A DNA stretch of 5,723 nucleotides from the NCBI GenBank assembly GCA_030042955.1, contig JASHYQ010000049.1, forward strand, positions 1 through 5,723, given 5' to 3'. Below are positions 4,968 through 5,723 of the stretch, one piece after another. The position numbers and the translations under genes are program-made. Source of the stretch: Thermoplasmata archaeon. Lineage in GTDB: Archaea; Thermoplasmatota; Thermoplasmata; Lutacidiplasmatales; UBA184. Below the pieces are notes generated by a model, which saw nothing but the letters and a program-made list of their open reading frames with translations, had not been told where the DNA came from and ran no database searches. Position 1 is the stretch's first letter; each line of letters begins with the position of its first letter.

Positions 4968-4979
4968 CGCGGAGAGGCC

Positions 4980-5008
4980 GGTCGACGACCAGTCGAGTCA
5001 ACGTGACT
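4980..5008. repeat. Two adjacent short dyads upstream of the transporter promoter
   Basis: GGTCG-A-CGACC (4980-4990) and AGTCA-ACG-TGACT (4996-5008) are both perfect with 5-bp arms. Their centres are 17 bp apart. The second runs into the TATA-like box at 5007-5012 and covers its BRE position. A regulator bound there would be well placed to control transcription factor B recruitment. No matching regulator is encoded in the window with a DNA-binding domain. Confidence 0.35.
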
Positions 5009-5012
5009 TAAA
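5007..5012 (+). promoter_or_regulatory. Candidate TATA box for the MFS transporter
   Basis: CTTAAA is centred about 31 nt before the ATG at 5041. The start site would fall near 5036, so the transcript would be leaderless or nearly so. A GAGG at 5027-5030 could be a Shine-Dalgarno if initiation occurs earlier, but it lies within a hairpin. Confidence 0.5.
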
Positions 5013-5020
5013 CCCGTGCT

Positions 5021-5040
5021 CGTACCGAGGCTCTCGTACG
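5021..5040 (+). promoter_or_regulatory. Dyad between TATA box and transporter start codon
   Basis: CGTAC (5021-5025) and GAG (5027-5029) pair with CTC (5033-5035) and GTACG (5036-5040). This gives eight base pairs with one bulged C and a 3-nt loop, ending exactly at the base before the ATG. A protein bound here would cover the transcription start, the classic position of an archaeal repressor operator. As RNA it would press on the start codon. Function is inferred. Confidence 0.4.
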
Positions 5041-5723
5041 ATGGAGCACACGCTACGGACCTGGCCCCGTCGTCTCGTAGCCCGTTCTTGGCTCCTTGCC
5101 TTCGTCCCAATCAACGCCGCGACCACCGGCTTCGGGGTCGTCCTGCCCCTCCTGATCCTGATCCCGCTCCATGGGAGCTGGACGGACGTCGCCCTCGCGG
5201 CGACGATGTTCAACTCGGCCGTCATCCTCTCGTCCGTCGCCTGGGGCCACTTCTCGGACCGGTACCCCTTCCGCCGTCTGTTCCTGGTGATCAACTTCGG
5301 CGGGTACGGGCTGCTCTACCTCGCGCTGACCCATGTGACCTCGATCTCGGCCCTCTACGCCGTCTACGCGGTGATCGGGGTGGTCGCGCCCGCGGGCGCG
5401 AGCGCCTCCAACCTGCTGATCCTGGAGAAGTTCACGGCGACCGAGCGACCGAACGCCTACGCCTCCTTCCAGGAGATGAGCATGATTGGTTCGCTCATCG
5501 GCCTCCTGGTCGGTTACTTCTGGACCCTGGCCAACGACGCCCTGTTCAGTCTGCTCTACGTCCTTGCGGGCCTGGCGGTCGCCAGCGCGGTAGCCTTCTG
5601 GTTCGGGGTCACCGACCCGCCCCGGTCGTACGGAACCTCGACGGAGGCGAAGCACCCGGAGAGCCTGGTGAGCCGACTGCGTGTCATCCCCGGCCTTCGG
5701 ATCCCGATCCCGTTCTTCCCGAC
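5041..5723 (+). CDS. Major facilitator superfamily (MFS) transporter, C-terminus cut by window edge
   Basis: The 227 visible residues cover the N-terminal six-helix bundle and the start of the central loop. Predicted helices lie at about 16-42, 50-69, 78-97, 103-128, 147-164 and 168-190. MFS motif A appears in the loop between helices 2 and 3 as GHFSDRYPFRR (69-79), with Asp73 and Arg74 in the expected places. After helix 6 comes a hydrophilic loop (about 192-215) typical of the half-way point. The ATG start leaves a short basic N-terminus (RTWPRR). Roughly half of a 400-residue protein should lie beyond the window. The substrate cannot be told. It is divergent from the RAM-domain gene, so the two may share control. 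Confidence 0.88.
   Translation, partial: MEHTLRTWPRRLVARSWLLAFVPINAATTGFGVVLPLLILIPLHGSWTDVALAATMFNSAVILSSVAWGHFSDRYPFRRLFLVINFGGYGLLYLALTHVTSISALYAVYAVIGVVAPAGASASNLLILEKFTATERPNAYASFQEMSMIGSLIGLLVGYFWTLANDALFSLLYVLAGLAVASAVAFWFGVTDPPRSYGTSTEAKHPESLVSRLRVIPGLRIPIPFFP

Noticed and set aside
1..5723. Mobile elements, CRISPR arrays or defence genes
   Set aside because: There are no transposase, integrase, nuclease or regularly spaced repeats. All recognised genes are housekeeping or metabolic.

Overview
The window looks like a piece of a high-G+C archaeal chromosome (about two thirds G+C, judged by eye). The first gene is a ribosomal protein S13 of the archaeal/eukaryotic type. The promoters carry archaeal TATA boxes (CTTATAAG, CTTAAA, TAAATA) instead of bacterial -35/-10 pairs, and some starts look leaderless. 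A stand-alone Lrp/AsnC ligand-binding (RAM) domain protein and a DPM1-like glycosyltransferase also fit Archaea. A high-GC euryarchaeal lineage such as Thermoplasmatota is my best guess, but the placement is inference.

Layout. (1) Positions 1-658, minus strand: ribosomal protein S13, cut by the left edge a few residues before its expected end, with an unusual Lys/Glu/Gly-rich N-terminal tail of about 70 residues. (2) Positions 659-884: divergent control region with several inverted repeats and two candidate promoters. (3) Positions 885-1607, plus strand: single-domain dolichol-phosphate-mannose-synthase-like GT2 glycosyltransferase. (4) Positions 1559-4869, minus strand: a five-gene operon-like array. 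In transcription order it encodes a stand-alone RAM domain protein, a small three-helix membrane protein, a SAM hydroxide adenosyltransferase (DUF62) homologue, DnaJ and an RsmC/COG2813-type SAM methyltransferase. Gaps are 13 nt (after correcting the membrane-protein start), 19 nt, 25 nt and a 4-nt GTGA overlap. The last gene runs 49 bp tail-to-tail into the glycosyltransferase. (5) Positions 4870-5040: divergent control region with a strong TATA box for the array, a strong hairpin, and a cluster of dyads around the opposite promoter. (6) Positions 5041-5723, plus strand: MFS transporter, cut by the right edge.

How the genes may fit together (inference). The array places a small-molecule-sensing domain and a membrane protein upstream of an enzyme predicted to hydrolyse SAM, a chaperone co-factor and an enzyme that uses SAM. 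The SAM hydrolase homologue has Asp where the family's catalytic triad is expected to have His. No mobile element, CRISPR array, tRNA or rRNA gene was seen. The most unusual points are the S13 tail and the structure over its start codon, the altered triad, the array as a unit, and the dyad-rich 4920-5040 control region. There is no gene-free stretch longer than about 230 bases.
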